Assembly (NCBI GenBank): GCA_031308135.1
Contig: JAHLJT010000631.1
Location: 144,688,734 to 144,752,733 of the forward strand
Reading direction: 5' to 3'
Length of the DNA stretch: 64,000 nt
Source of the DNA: Acheta domesticus
Lineage: Eukaryota > Arthropoda > Insecta > Orthoptera > Gryllidae
Part shown: one piece after another, positions 11,350 to 22,873 of the stretch
How the letters are laid out: every line of letters starts with the position of its first letter
Numbering within the stretch: the stretch's first letter is position 1
Made by a program: the position numbers and the translations under genes
The notes under the pieces: generated by a model
Databases searched by the model: none
The model's input: only the letters and a program-made list of their open reading frames with translations
What the model was told of the DNA's origin: nothing

Positions 11350-11620
11350 GTATCGTGGCGTGGCGTGCCGCAGTGACGCTGGGGGCGCAGGGGCGAGTGG
11401 CGCAGCTGTGCAGGCGGGCGGGGGTTGCGGCGGCGGGCGGCGGCGCTGGGCCTCGGTCTGCGCCGCCGCGCCCGCTCTCGGAACCGTGTCACTGGGTCGC
11501 GACACTAACAGACCCCTTCCTTCATCCCTCTCCACCCACTTCGAGCCGACGCGACGTCCGTAGTGCTTCCGCCGGGATCCGATGCCGCAGGCCGCCCCCA
11601 CGCGACGCAGTGACCGATTC
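11350..11620. promoter_or_regulatory. CpG island 3
   Basis: A GC-rich block containing the second copy of the short repeat seen at 10920-11010. ORFs on both strands are compositional. A promoter or 5' UTR island is possible; so is GC-rich repeat DNA, because part of it is duplicated. Confidence 0.35.
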
Positions 11621-11865
11621 CGATTCCGTATCAGCACTTCGGAACGGGTGGGGGATCCGTGCGATTCCAGCCAACAAGATTTCCAGGAATCGAGCGGCAG
11701 ATCGAGTTAAAAGGCTTTTGGGTCTCTCGAGTACAGGAAACGAAACTTCATGATATTCCGTAATCCACGTTAACCTCTAATAGTCTTTAGATGCAAAGTC
11801 ATTAGGAAAAAAAAAGTACCTCAATTTATTAAGATTTACACAGAAAAATTGTAACTTTACACATT

Positions 11866-12005
11866 AAAAATGTGAACTTTATAAACAAAATCATATACTA
11901 TAAAAATAAATACTATAATAAATACTATACTAAAATATATAGTATATACAAATACCAAAAATATATATTGTATATACAAATACTACATACTATAATACAA
12001 ATACT
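11866..12005. repeat. Low-complexity AT tract, ACTATA-type
   Basis: Irregular repetition of ATACTATA, AAATACTA and TATATACAAATA units. No other structure seen. Confidence 0.6.
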
Positions 12006-12162
12006 ATCAATTATAGATAAATGTGTTTTTTAACAATTCTACAGTTTCGAGTACATGTGTCAAGTACATGTACAAGAGGTCACTAACTGCCAATTAGTGT
12101 AATATGTATGAAAAAAAGTTCGGGTGAGGAATGTAATGTTTCCTTTTTACTTTCCCGCATAG

Positions 12163-12404
12163 TACTGTGGATTTTCTAACTTTGCCCCTCAAGGCCCGTC
12201 TTCACAATGGAATATGTCACGAATATTCGCGACGTTCTCAGTCGTCCCGTCCGCCTGGTATAGCATGATCGCGACCGTGTCAAGCAGTGCTTCTGATCAT
12301 GCGACTTCTAGCGCCATCACGGAAAAAGACGCGAAGTGCCTTGTGATATTCCATCGAGGCCATAGGGGCTTGAGGGGCAGAGTTAGAAAAATCGCACTAC
12401 AGTA
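12163..12404. mobile_element. Small foldback MITE
   Basis: The left end CTGTGGATTTTCTAACTTTG and the right end in reverse complement CTGTAGTGCGATTTTTCTAA, both followed by TGCCCCTCAAG, form long imperfect inverted arms. Similarity continues inward through GAATAT and CAC words. Both ends abut TA. It interrupts an F1-family segment whose TTTCCCGCATAG part lies on the left and TATACG part on the right. Confidence 0.65.
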
Positions 12405-14650
12405 TACGTTCGAATAATATAGGGAACGTTACGTAATGCTGTGCGAAAAAACGGCGGATTTTCGGCAGAAAAACTTTTATTACAGGACCCTGGTAACGAG
12501 AAAGTGGATAAATTAATTTGCTAAATTAAGAAAAAAATCTAACATGTGGCGCAGCCAGAATCCATGTTTTGTGGGCCCTTGATACCGAAAAACCAAATGA
12601 AAGCAAAACGTCTGTCTGCCCATCTGTCTGTGAACAACGCTAGCGACTTAACCGTTCAACCGATTTTCTCCAAAATTGATTTTCCCCGATCGATCTGGCT
12701 GATCTCGTGGCTCCTAGACTTTGAAACAGATATTTTAATTTTGCGGGGTACTTTACATGAAGCCCCCTGGACATTTTCAAAATTTTTAAAAAAAGTAACC
12801 AATTTTTTTCTTTAAATTTCTGGTAAGAAAAGAGTAAAATACCCTAAAGGTGGCATAGGTCCGATTTTCACAGTTAAGTCTGAATTTTCGAAAATTGCGA
12901 AAGTTGGAAATATTATTTGGCGTCTTCCTCCAACTACAAAATTGCAGGTAGAGATTTTTCCTTCAAGTAAAATTTGTTCTTCATAGTGAGTTCTTTCTTT
13001 AAGGTCCTATACATTTTTTTGAAAATTTTAGTAGTTTTCTCGCAATATTGCGAGAAATATGTGCAATTAAAAAAAAATGCAAAATCAAGATTTTCTCAAA
13101 AACCGGCTCCAATTTGTTTCTTTAATTTTTAGTAGGGATAGTGACAAATGTACTCTGTTAGATGACATAAACACCATATAGCTCCATTCTTTTGTTTTTA
13201 CAAAAATTACAAAAATGTAATTTTTTTACTTTTGCCTCACGTCGTTAATATTTACATTAGCGGCGATTTGTCGACACTCATTAATATTAATGAGTACATG
13301 TGCTTTAAATAATTTCAAGTAAAGTTTGCCGACCGTTTCCTGTGAAAACTATCTCATAAGTCCACATTTTCAGAAACGCTCAAACGCCATTTTCTCATAA
13401 ATGGCTTCAAATTGTTTCTTCAAATTTTTGGACAGGATAGTGCTAATTGCACTCTTTAATATGACGTAAAGTTTATTTTGAGTTTTTTCAAAAATTACAC
13501 AAATGTAATTTTTTAAAAAGATCTCTCACATCTTTAATATGCACATTACCAGCGATTTGTAAACAGTATTATATTTGTGAGTGTAAGTGCTTGAAATGAC
13601 TTCAAATGAAGTTTTTTGAAAACTCAAAAATTTTCTGTGAAAAAGAGCTTCAAATTTCGCATTTTTAGTAGCGCTAAAACGCAATTTTCTTTAAAACGGC
13701 ACAATTTTTTTAAAAGAAAATTGCCATTTAGGGTTAGGTTTTTGTGTTTTTTAATATTATAAAATTAATATTTGCGTTCTACCATTAGGAAACCGAAAAA
13801 TTGAGAAAATGTCAAAAAAAAATATTTGAGCGGCGATAGATGGCAGCTGGTTTTATCAATGAAATGAATTTATCAAAACTACATCTTCAAATAAGGTCAT
13901 GCTTAATTTTTTGAAAATACGAGTACTTTTTCTACAATTTCGTGGCAAACGTAATAGCCCGCTTCAAATTTACTGCGCATCATACAGCCGGATACATCGT
14001 AAATTAGGATTTGCAATTTTGTAAATTATTTTTCTGTTGTTCGTTTCTTACATTCGACTATTTGTGATACATTTACACATTCATCTTTTAGAAATTATTT
14101 ATTTTGAAATATTTGAAATAAAAATTGCCAACTCTTTAAGGGAGTATCGACAATGCAGGGAATACAACAATGGAATTCCGTTTCGCGGTCGCGAATTTCT
14201 GTGAATTACGTGTCATTGTCGTGAGTTGATGTAGCTGTGTGAAAAGGAGTTATAATTTTCTTTATGTTGATATTTGCATGAAACTATTTAATTTTCGCGC
14301 CAAATGCTGTACCATTTGTAATGAGTAGAGTATTTCTGCATGGATTTTACTCTTCTCTAATCATGGCCCTATGAAATGCATTTATATATTGTCCGGGATA
14401 TCAGGCTTCTTTTTCCAATACAAGTTTACAAAACTTGTATTATATTTTAGATTTTAAACTATTATTATATTTTTATGCTGTTGTAGAATTCACATAGTTC
14501 TGACAACACTGCGATGGAAACAGTGAGTTGTTCGCTTCTTGGTTAAATTGGACTTTTTCAAATAATAACTAAGATGTTAGTAGAGCAGAAAGTGCAATAT
14601 TTCAATCCTACGTAGCTGTTTCCAATAACACGGGAAAGTTGTAACACCAC
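12405..14650. mobile_element. F1-family element, copy 2, interrupted
   Basis: From 12405 the F1 core is followed by two tandem 300-bp units starting near 13096 and 13396, then the subterminal GGCGATAGATGGCAGCTGG at 13850. The right tip (AACACGGGAAAG ... CACCAC ending at 14650) is displaced by about 765 bp of unrelated AT-rich DNA. That tip also lacks about 11 bp compared with other copies. No coding region. Confidence 0.6.
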
Positions 14651-14656
14651 TAGTTT

Positions 14657-17140
14657 TTCATTAGACGTATCTTGGCTATAATTTGTTACGCGGCATCCCA
14701 GATTCATCGCGCAATACACACCAGGGCCTTTCTAGAATTTACAAGAACCGTTGCTTTGAATAGTGGGGCACTCATATCATAATTCTTGTCATTCTTAGAG
14801 AATCAAATCACACCTTAAAAATAGAATGTTTTTTATACAGCAAAGAAAAAAGCTCACCAGTTACTTCTGAGGTTCAGCATTTAAGTACAAAAATGTCTGA
14901 ATTTTCAGAATTATACAAGATCTAGCACACGCACGTCTCAGCAACAGCAACAGTCCTCTATAGCAGAGGTGTGTCGCGATCGACTTGTCATAGATGTAGT
15001 CTAAGGGGGAAAAAGAGGTGTAAAATGCATACTGTTTATAAACTGTGGTTCAGTATAAGGTGCATTCCAGCGAGATATGGGTAGATAAGTAAAAGATATG
15101 TTCAAAATTTTTTCAATCACTTATTAAGTTTTCGAGATGTAGGCTCACGAAGAAAATAAATTTCCAGACCCAACTTTTAATAGCAGCATTCTGTACACGC
15201 GGTACCTACAATTTTCCGACACTTTTTCAAGATAGATTTTTACGGACTTGAAATGCAATTTAATTTTGCAATATATAAGTTGTTGTAAATATGAAAAAGT
15301 TGTTATAAAAATGCACAGTATGACTGATCATTTGATTTCAATATTTCACTTTTGAGTTTTTTTTTATTTTTGTTTTTTGGGGCCAGGAAAACTTATCATA
15401 AAAGAATAATATGACTTACTTTTTTGCTAATCTGTCAACTCGCTGACTACATCATATTGTTATTTCTAATATATTGTGATATACCAATATATTATATACT
15501 TTGACAGTAACATTTGCTGTAAATGGGTTGGGTTAAAAGGGTCTGCAAATGGCAATATACAGCCTTAGCAACGCCGGCGTAGTGGTTGGCAAGGTCAATA
15601 AACTGCATTCAGGCCTTGAATAGGTGGGGGCGCTGGCTAGAAAGACATATAAGATAATTTGGGATTGGTCTAGAAAGGAATGACTATCGAGGGCAATTGA
15701 GGGCGTGGGTACTTGTTTTGGTAAGAAATGGATGGATGGGCTAAGGGAGAATAGACTGTCAACTCCTGAGAATAGACTGTCGAAGTTTGTCGTTTTGTTT
15801 AAAAAAATAAGAATGAAGGATGGATACCGAGGCGTTGAGGGCTAAAAACTTAGGAGTAAATGACATTCTGATAGAGGCCGTCGAATGGTACAGATCGCCC
15901 GCGAGTTTAATATTAGGGGAGTGGGATTTTTAAGTTTGACGTGAGAATCAATAGTTTTCGGACTCTGAAAGTTGATGTGCAGCAGTTAAATTCGCTTAGG
16001 ACTTTGAAAGTTTTTTATATTGCGGTTTTGGACTTAAATGTTTTACCACGTAGTTGGGAAGAACTAGGAACTGTGAATATTAAGTAAGAACCGGTAGATA
16101 TTCTAGGCAGTGAGGCTGGATTCGTCGGCAGCGTCGCAAGATTAGAAGAGAGAAATTGGACTTGGGATTATCAGCATTCAAGTGAGAAGATACTGCGGGG
16201 CGCCGTCGGTCAAGATCGCGTTTAGATAAGTACTGCAGTACAAATGTTTTCTTTTAAAACGAGGTCATGACCTAAAGGCAGAACAATATTGTCAATAGAA
16301 GTCAATAAATTGTTAAATTTTCTTTCGGAAATGAAAAGATGATTTTCATTTAGTCAATCGCAATTGATAAGTAGTTAGAGATATATTTAATTATTTCCTT
16401 TCAGATTCCTCGCCATACTGTAGTTGGCAGATCAAATAATCGGCTATCTAGGCGATAGCGATTATCCATTACGTGACCCATTGACCCAGCTAGCCGGACA
16501 TTTATTCATTCGTTAAGATTAGCTGTGGAGGCATTGGTTTTAATTATCAATTATCGTAACCTGTTCCTGGCGCCCATAGTTTTTTATAAATTCGGAACGG
16601 GTCACGAATATAACACTCGTAAGGTAAATGATGTCAGTTAAAACGGCACGATCTCGTAATAATTTATGACGAGACATTGTTGGCACATTTCAATATTTGT
16701 AATACTGTCCCTTATTTTTCTCTCAGTGTAATGATGGACATTTAGAGATCACATGCTGAGAATGTTCACTTATGAAGTAAACAGATAGGTAAGAAAAGCA
16801 ATGTAATTTAAAACAAAGAAAAGTTACTTAAATTTTAAACAGGAGAAAAATTGAAACTCAACGTGGTCAACGAGGATAAATAATATTCATTAATAATATT
16901 ACTGTTAATACAGACGAAGCTACCGTATGACACTACCAAATATTCAAGCTGACTACAATACGCTGAGCTAAGATCACAGTCAGAGAGTCAGAATTCTAGG
17001 AATTTATGACCTTGGCAAATTCCCAAAATGCATTTAAGTATTGCTAGAAAGTTTTGTCTTCTACAATCGCTTCGAAGTCCTTGGTACACGGAATTCTACC
17101 CCAGCCATTGCGAGCGATTGTCGATCGACCAAAATTGGCC
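14657..17140. other. No recognised gene
   Basis: Mixed DNA. CAGAGGTGTGTCGCGATCG at 14964 resembles a hAT terminus without partner. TTTCCTTTCAG at 16393-16403 looks like a splice acceptor, but the frames after it give no recognisable protein. Confidence 0.3.
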
Positions 17141-17164
17141 TCGCGATCGACCGGTCGATCGCGA
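17141..17164. repeat. 24-bp perfect palindrome
   Basis: The sequence from TCGCGATCGACC to GGTCGATCGCGA reads the same on both strands. A second GTCGATCGACC lies just upstream and the GATCGAC motif continues downstream. GATCGA-rich palindromes of this kind occur in hAT subterminal regions. Confidence 0.85.
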
Positions 17165-17184
17165 TCGACTTCTTGGCCTACAGT

Positions 17185-19480
17185 ATTCACGGATGTTTAG
17201 AAATACCGTGTTTAGTTTGGAAATAAATCAGGGCCGATGTTAATTTGGGAGCGATTAATCCGTATTTTTAAAAAGTTTAAAAAACGGAACTGTTGAAATA
17301 TTGTATATAATAAACTATTGTACGTAAAAAAGATTACAATTATAACCAAAATAATTACAATAATTTCCATAAAAATGTAAATATAAAAATAAGGTATTAA
17401 ATAATCCCGTTTAACGACTCTTCAATTACATGTTCAAAGCGGCAACTCGGTCTTCGTAAGATAATAATTTCGTTTCAAAGTAATTATTTTAAATGGAGTC
17501 CTCCGCCTTTAGTTACAATCAATACAATGATCGTCTATGAAGGACTTTCTCCTTTTCAATGGAAAAGGTAGACGTATATTATTAAACGCCGTTTTTATTA
17601 AAATAATTTGTTCAGATTTTACATGCTTCAGTTGCAAGGCTCTACAGACCGGGCCGATCAGTTAATGACACATTCTTAAAGGGTCTGGGATTTTGTAAGA
17701 CTCTTTCCCGAATAAGAAATGAAGAACAGAGAGAAAATGATGCAGTATAGAATTAGCCCTTTCAGTTTTCATACTTTTCGAGCAACAGAAAAGTAAGACG
17801 ACAACAGAACTGGGATCATCACATCTCCATAATCCTTATTACAAAAATTTGAAAAGCACAATGTGGTCATGCTTCAATGCGGTTTTTGTAAATTATGTTT
17901 CAGAAATAATTAATAATTTATATAGAAAAGAGAAATGTGTTATTTCAAGATACAACGTCGTAAAGGGAATTCTGTTCACAAAAAATAGACAATTCTTCAA
18001 TTTTCAGAACGATTCAAGGAACGCACCTCGAAGCGTATTCGAAACTTCCTCTATACGAGTAAAGGCTGAACGACGTATTTCCCGTGTCCCCCGCAAGTCG
18101 AAGACACTGGCTAATACTAGCAACGAAATTGCCTAATGACGTCTTCTTCGAACTTCCTACAGTTTGCTCTAATCATTACCATTCTTCAGGCTGTTACAGG
18201 AAAGCAAACATTGGAAGGTCAGTACAATTTATACATCTGTGATACTGATGTTGGTAATCAAAGCCCACTAACGACAAAAATAGCAAGATGATGCTGAAAA
18301 AAAACTCTACTGAAACATAATTTAAAAAACATGGATTTAAGTGAAAATAAGATTATACAAACGCCTACACAGAATAATTAAAACCATTAAAAACGAAATA
18401 AAATTACCAAGAACACTAATTGTAAATTCGTCATGAAACTGTTGATCTCGAATGTTTTGTAGAACTGCCTTATAACTACACTGAAAGCAACTCTCACTAG
18501 AAACACTCGTATAATTCGCAAGATCACAGAAATTAGTCGTTGGTATTCTCCTGCTAGTCGCTGATGGACTTCTCAAACATCATTGAAGGTTCTTTCACCC
18601 CTTTACCAAATACCTCTAGATGGGCATGGATTATTCCAAATACTATTGATAGTAACATATATTTAGATACTGCAATGTGATTAAAGAAAATAAAAAGAGT
18701 TAAGCATCTAAAAACACAACCCGTATAATTGAAAGGAAGATAAGTATGATTTTGTGCAATTTATTTTAATCATTTACAACAATAAAGAATGAAAATTATC
18801 TTCACATAACACATTTTAAACAATGTATCCACGGGCCTCCAGAGAAAACCAGGGGCCTGGGGCAGTTGATCCACGGGGACCTCTCACTTCAAGCAAAAAA
18901 TTCCCTCCTCCCTCAATTCATAAACAGAATTCATTTCTCCATGTATCTGAAATAACTGATGGCGTTAAATTTGAATTAGAGATGGATACTTTTTAAAAAA
19001 TATCTTTTGAATGAAAAAAAATTCGGAGCCTCAAGTTCAGCCGAGTCTAGCAACTATAACGGAAAACATGATTCTGCAAATTAGAGAGAATATTTAGTAA
19101 TCTATGTACCTGCAAATTTACAAAAAAATTCAGCAAACATTTCTTTGGAGGAGTATTTGAATTAAAAGTGTGCAAATAACAGGCCCTAAAAGTTTGGCTG
19201 AATCGCACCCTAAATATCCCTAGGACACTCCAAAGGATTTCACGTTAGTGGCGGCCCTTGTTGGGAACGAGAGAAGTCACATCAGAACAAACAATTCATC
19301 GGATGAGATAATTGACATGAATCAACGAACAAAATAATTCATATCAAAATAACAGACTACAAATTTCACTCACTGAAAGAGCGAAAGTAAGAAAAGCGAC
19401 AAAAGTGAGAAAAGCGACAAAAGTAATTCAAAAATCTATACATAATTCTGCGAGGGGAATAACTTCAAAAATTGCCCTAT
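17185..19480. other. No recognised gene
   Basis: AT-rich. An open stretch at 17849-18136 has no recognisable residues. GC-richer words near 18833-18890 and 19240-19260 could be ends of an old DNA transposon, but no target duplication was seen. Confidence 0.3.
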
Positions 19481-19499
19481 GTCAGTCCGAGACTAGCAA

Positions 19500-19770
19500 G
19501 GCCAGTGGTGAGCTCCGCCGCCGAAGATTTACTCACGGGGGTGTGCTCAAGAGGCGGTGGCAGCGACAGCGGGAGGCGGAGCGGAGTTCTTCTACAGGCG
19601 ACATGCGCGCGGCCTGCGTCGTCGGATCACACTGCCGCCCCCGCCCCCGCCCGGCCGGCCGCAGGCCACACCGCCCGCGCGCCTCCGCCGCCGCCAACAA
19701 TTGCCTGACGTCAGAGCGACGCGACCTACCCGCCCGGGGGCTACCTACGCGACGCACCCTACCACGACAT
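19500..19770. promoter_or_regulatory. CpG island 4
   Basis: A dense CpG block. On the minus strand a CCCGTGAGTAAAT donor-like word lies near 19528-19540 at the edge of the island. That would suit a 5' UTR or first exon transcribed leftward. No coding content is recognised. Confidence 0.4.
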
Positions 19771-20027
19771 CACCCATTCCCAAGGACACCTAGTGTTTTT
19801 GCCCCACACGCGAGCAAGACTGCATTGCGAGGCGCTAGGAGGCGGACAAACGCCGCGGTGGCGAAACAGTATTTAGCAATTGTACTGCATTGCAGCTAAA
19901 AACCTGATTACGTCATCTCATTAATATTTCGGCCCAGAAGATCCCACTGGCAGAACGTAATAATTTTAATCGCAGTTTACTGTCCACCCTCCCTGAAAAG
20001 TGTTGCTCTACTTGCCTGTATCTAGAC

Positions 20028-20377
20028 CAGGCTTGTCCAACTGGCGGCCCGCGAAATGGCATAAGACAAACGTGGAAGTCAATATTGCGCCTAGCACACG
20101 CGCCCTATCGCGGCAAACACCCTCTTCATGTAAAATAGGTTAAGTTTTGATTTAAGTTTTTTTTTTCTCGTAAATTCAGAAATTCAAAATGATCCCAATG
20201 TGTTACACTGCATTATGCATGATTCCATTCTCCCTTTTCAGAGCAGCCGAGCCAACTGACGAGATCAGCAACACGGAGAAGTCAGATGTGGATCGTCCGA
20301 GCAATGAAAATATGGCCCGCAATCATATTAAATGTGTTAGTTCTGGCCCTAGATGCCTCGAAAGTTGGACACCCCAG
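20028..20377. mobile_element. hAT-like MITE with near-perfect 8-bp duplication
   Basis: The left end CAGGCTTGTCCAACTGGCGG and the right end in reverse complement CTGGGGTGTCCAACTTTCGA are inverted. The flanks are ATCTAGAC (20020-20027) and ATCAAGAC (20378-20385), seven of eight alike. An 8-bp duplication is characteristic of hAT. Length is 350 bp, so it is non-autonomous. A 129-codon ORF overlapping its right end has no recognised product. Confidence 0.6.
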
Positions 20378-20389
20378 ATCAAGACAATC

Positions 20390-22335
20390 ACACTGATACC
20401 GGTGAATTTTCCTCTGATGGGAGAGCCTCCTATAGAAACGGACAAATCTAAATGCCCAACAAGGACGATACAGAGAACTTTTTCCACTCCTTGGACAAGT
20501 ATGTTGACTATGAAAAAAGTACACTATCGTACGGTTTCGTTCACCTCTGACGGAATGTTTTGTTGCAATACCAATTAACATAAGAACAGAACCAACAGAT
20601 TTTTTAATTACTATATCTGACAATGACCCAAATTCGAACTACACACCCAAATCGAGGCACTCAGAAATCAACCAATCCCTCCCAATTCCCCCACCTATAG
20701 CAATTTAAAATCTTCATTACATCACATACGAGTACAATTCAGGAAATTATCGTTATATTACCTGTATTCAACGTAAAATCCCACGAAAACATTATTTGTG
20801 AATGCCACACAACGGCAGAAGAATACCTTTCTCAGGCGATTCTCTAGTCTTTTCTCCTCACCAAAGGCTAGCACAAAGGATATTCCCCTATCAAGTTCAA
20901 AGCAGACTTACGTAACCATCGAGGATATCGTTCAGTCGATAAGTCATTTTGCCTTGCAAAGGTAATGAGTTGTGAGGTAGATTTCATTTTTGCATTTTGT
21001 TTACATTCTTATTAGAACGAAAACCACATCGTTTTCCACATCGAAATACTTCGACAAAAATTTTGGTAGAAAAACAATTCGGACATTTTTTTCATAATAA
21101 CTTTTCAATGGATGACCTTAGAGCAAAAATAGTTATACACAATTTTAAATTTCATAAAATTCTCTACAAATTTGCTTTATAAATTACGTTTCTCAAGTCA
21201 ATAGTAACAGAGCTACGAGATTTTAAAATTTCACCAAATTTCCTTTTTATTCTAATGTATTTTTGAATTCTTAAGGTCATTATAAATAAAAAGCGATTAA
21301 ATGCTAATGATTTTAACACTCATTGAGGTTAAACTCGCATTTAAAAGTTCAGGTAAGTGACAGTAGGCCTATACGTTCTGGCAACCAACACGATCTATTT
21401 ACATCAAAAGCATTTCAGAGGAATAAGATGACGTCCGTTTTTTCATTTTACAATAATATAATAATTATAATTACAAAATATATTATTAATAATTTTTATT
21501 ATTCATAATCACAAGAAAGACTGTCCTATCCACAAAGAAATTGTGTGCTTAAGGTTAAGAAGTTTTCCTTGAAATCATCAATAATCAATGCGGATAAAAA
21601 CTATCAATATGAATGAGATTAGAAAATAACATGCATTGACAACGAGAATATCGTCACAGAAGAAGGATGGTACCGCTATTTCCAACAAATGCTTGTTGTT
21701 TAATACAACATAGACCTTGGAATGTCCTTTAGGCACCACCAGATGGTAGCCCGGATGGAGTTCGGGTTCCCGACTGTAAAGGGATACTATTACCAGAGGC
21801 GAATCTACGGTACGGCAGAAATGACACGCGCCATAGGTGCCACTCACACTGGGCGCTATTTTGAGTATACCCGCTAAAACAAATAACAACTCTAATTTGA
21901 AGTGTCCTGACAGGGGCGTAACTTCTACGCTTGCCATGGGCGCCTGAATACATAGATACGCATTTGACTATTACTACCAAGTAAATTTTAACTACATTCC
22001 AATTATTAACATGAAAATAATAAGGAACAACTAGGGACTATTTTAGGCCAGTAATTTATAAATTGCTTTAAAGCTTCATTATTTAATAAGTACATTATAA
22101 TTACACCATAAACATTTTTGCTGAAACCCCCCCAAAAGAAGAGAAATATAGTTAGCGGCTTTTCATGTCAATTCACAGATTAGTCAGACGGAGTTTATCG
22201 AGAATACCAAGAAACGTGAGTCGCCTTGACATACATTGAGACTCAAGATTGAGGCTAGTTTCAAGGCCATGCGATGTCCTACTGCGTTTGCACACGGTTA
22301 CAAAAATAACTGAAATAAACCAGGAAATAGTGCCA
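20390..22335. other. No recognised gene
   Basis: AT-rich DNA with scattered small ORFs (for example 21578-21937 on the minus strand) that show no family signature. Confidence 0.3.
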
Positions 22336-22340
22336 AATTT

Positions 22341-22404
22341 TTGGGACGATGTCATATTATATCAAATTATAATATTATTATTTGATATAATATGGCATCG
22401 TCCC

Positions 22405-22406
<2 letters not shown>
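22341..22406. repeat. Long hairpin next to microsatellite
   Basis: Arms 22341-22367 and 22380-22406 are inverted with one mismatch over 27 bp, around a 12-base loop. The right arm runs directly into the (AAT)n tract. Confidence 0.85.

Positions 22407-22449
<43 letters not shown>
22405..22449 (+). repeat. (AAT)15 microsatellite
   Basis: Fifteen uninterrupted AAT units. It abuts the first base of the R4/Dong-like LINE at 22450. Confidence 0.95.
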
Positions 22450-22450
<1 letters not shown>

Positions 22451-22861
22451 TCTCCCAAAGTCCAACCCTACGTCCGAGGAATTGAGAACTTAGCCACGTG
22501 GGAGACGGGCAACGTCAAAAAATCTGGCGGCAAACCGGGCGATGGCACGCCCATATAAATATGGAGACACGGATTATGCGTCGTAAGGCCTCGGAAAATA
22601 AGCCGCTGCCTGGGGAGCGACAGGGCACCTTCGGAGCCACCGCGCGCTGGAGGTGACAGCATGCGAGCCGGTGGTGATCAGGAGCTGAACAGGCGAGCCC
22701 TGATCGGGGATAATATGCTACAGCCGAAGATAGCAGCACCCGTCCATCTCCACTTACAGCTGCACCTGGCGGAACTGCTTCTTAGAGAAGCGATCTATTG
22801 CTTCCAGAGACTACTGCGGCAGGCAGGCCACGCATAAGGATGAACAGAAATAAATACCTTC

Positions 22862-22873
22862 ATCATGCGTGAG
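22862..22873. repeat. 12-bp target-site duplication, left
   Basis: ATCATGCGTGAG occurs here and again at 24612-24623, exactly flanking the RTE-like LINE. Confidence 0.85.

Noticed and set aside
16564..16578. TGGCGCCC word resembling an LTR-retrotransposon primer binding site
   Set aside because: No LTR pair, no TG...CA ends and no gag-pol coding nearby.
14964..17183. hAT-like ends facing each other (CAGAGGTGTG and complement of CTGTAGGCCAAG)
   Set aside because: End similarity is limited and the 8-bp flanks do not match.
18833..19262. Possible DNA transposon bounded by GGGCCTCC and GGCGGCCC words
   Set aside because: Ends are not clearly inverted and no target duplication is visible.
20189..20578. 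129-codon open frame
   Set aside because: It crosses the right end of a hAT-like MITE, so it cannot be an old conserved gene, and no motif was recognised.
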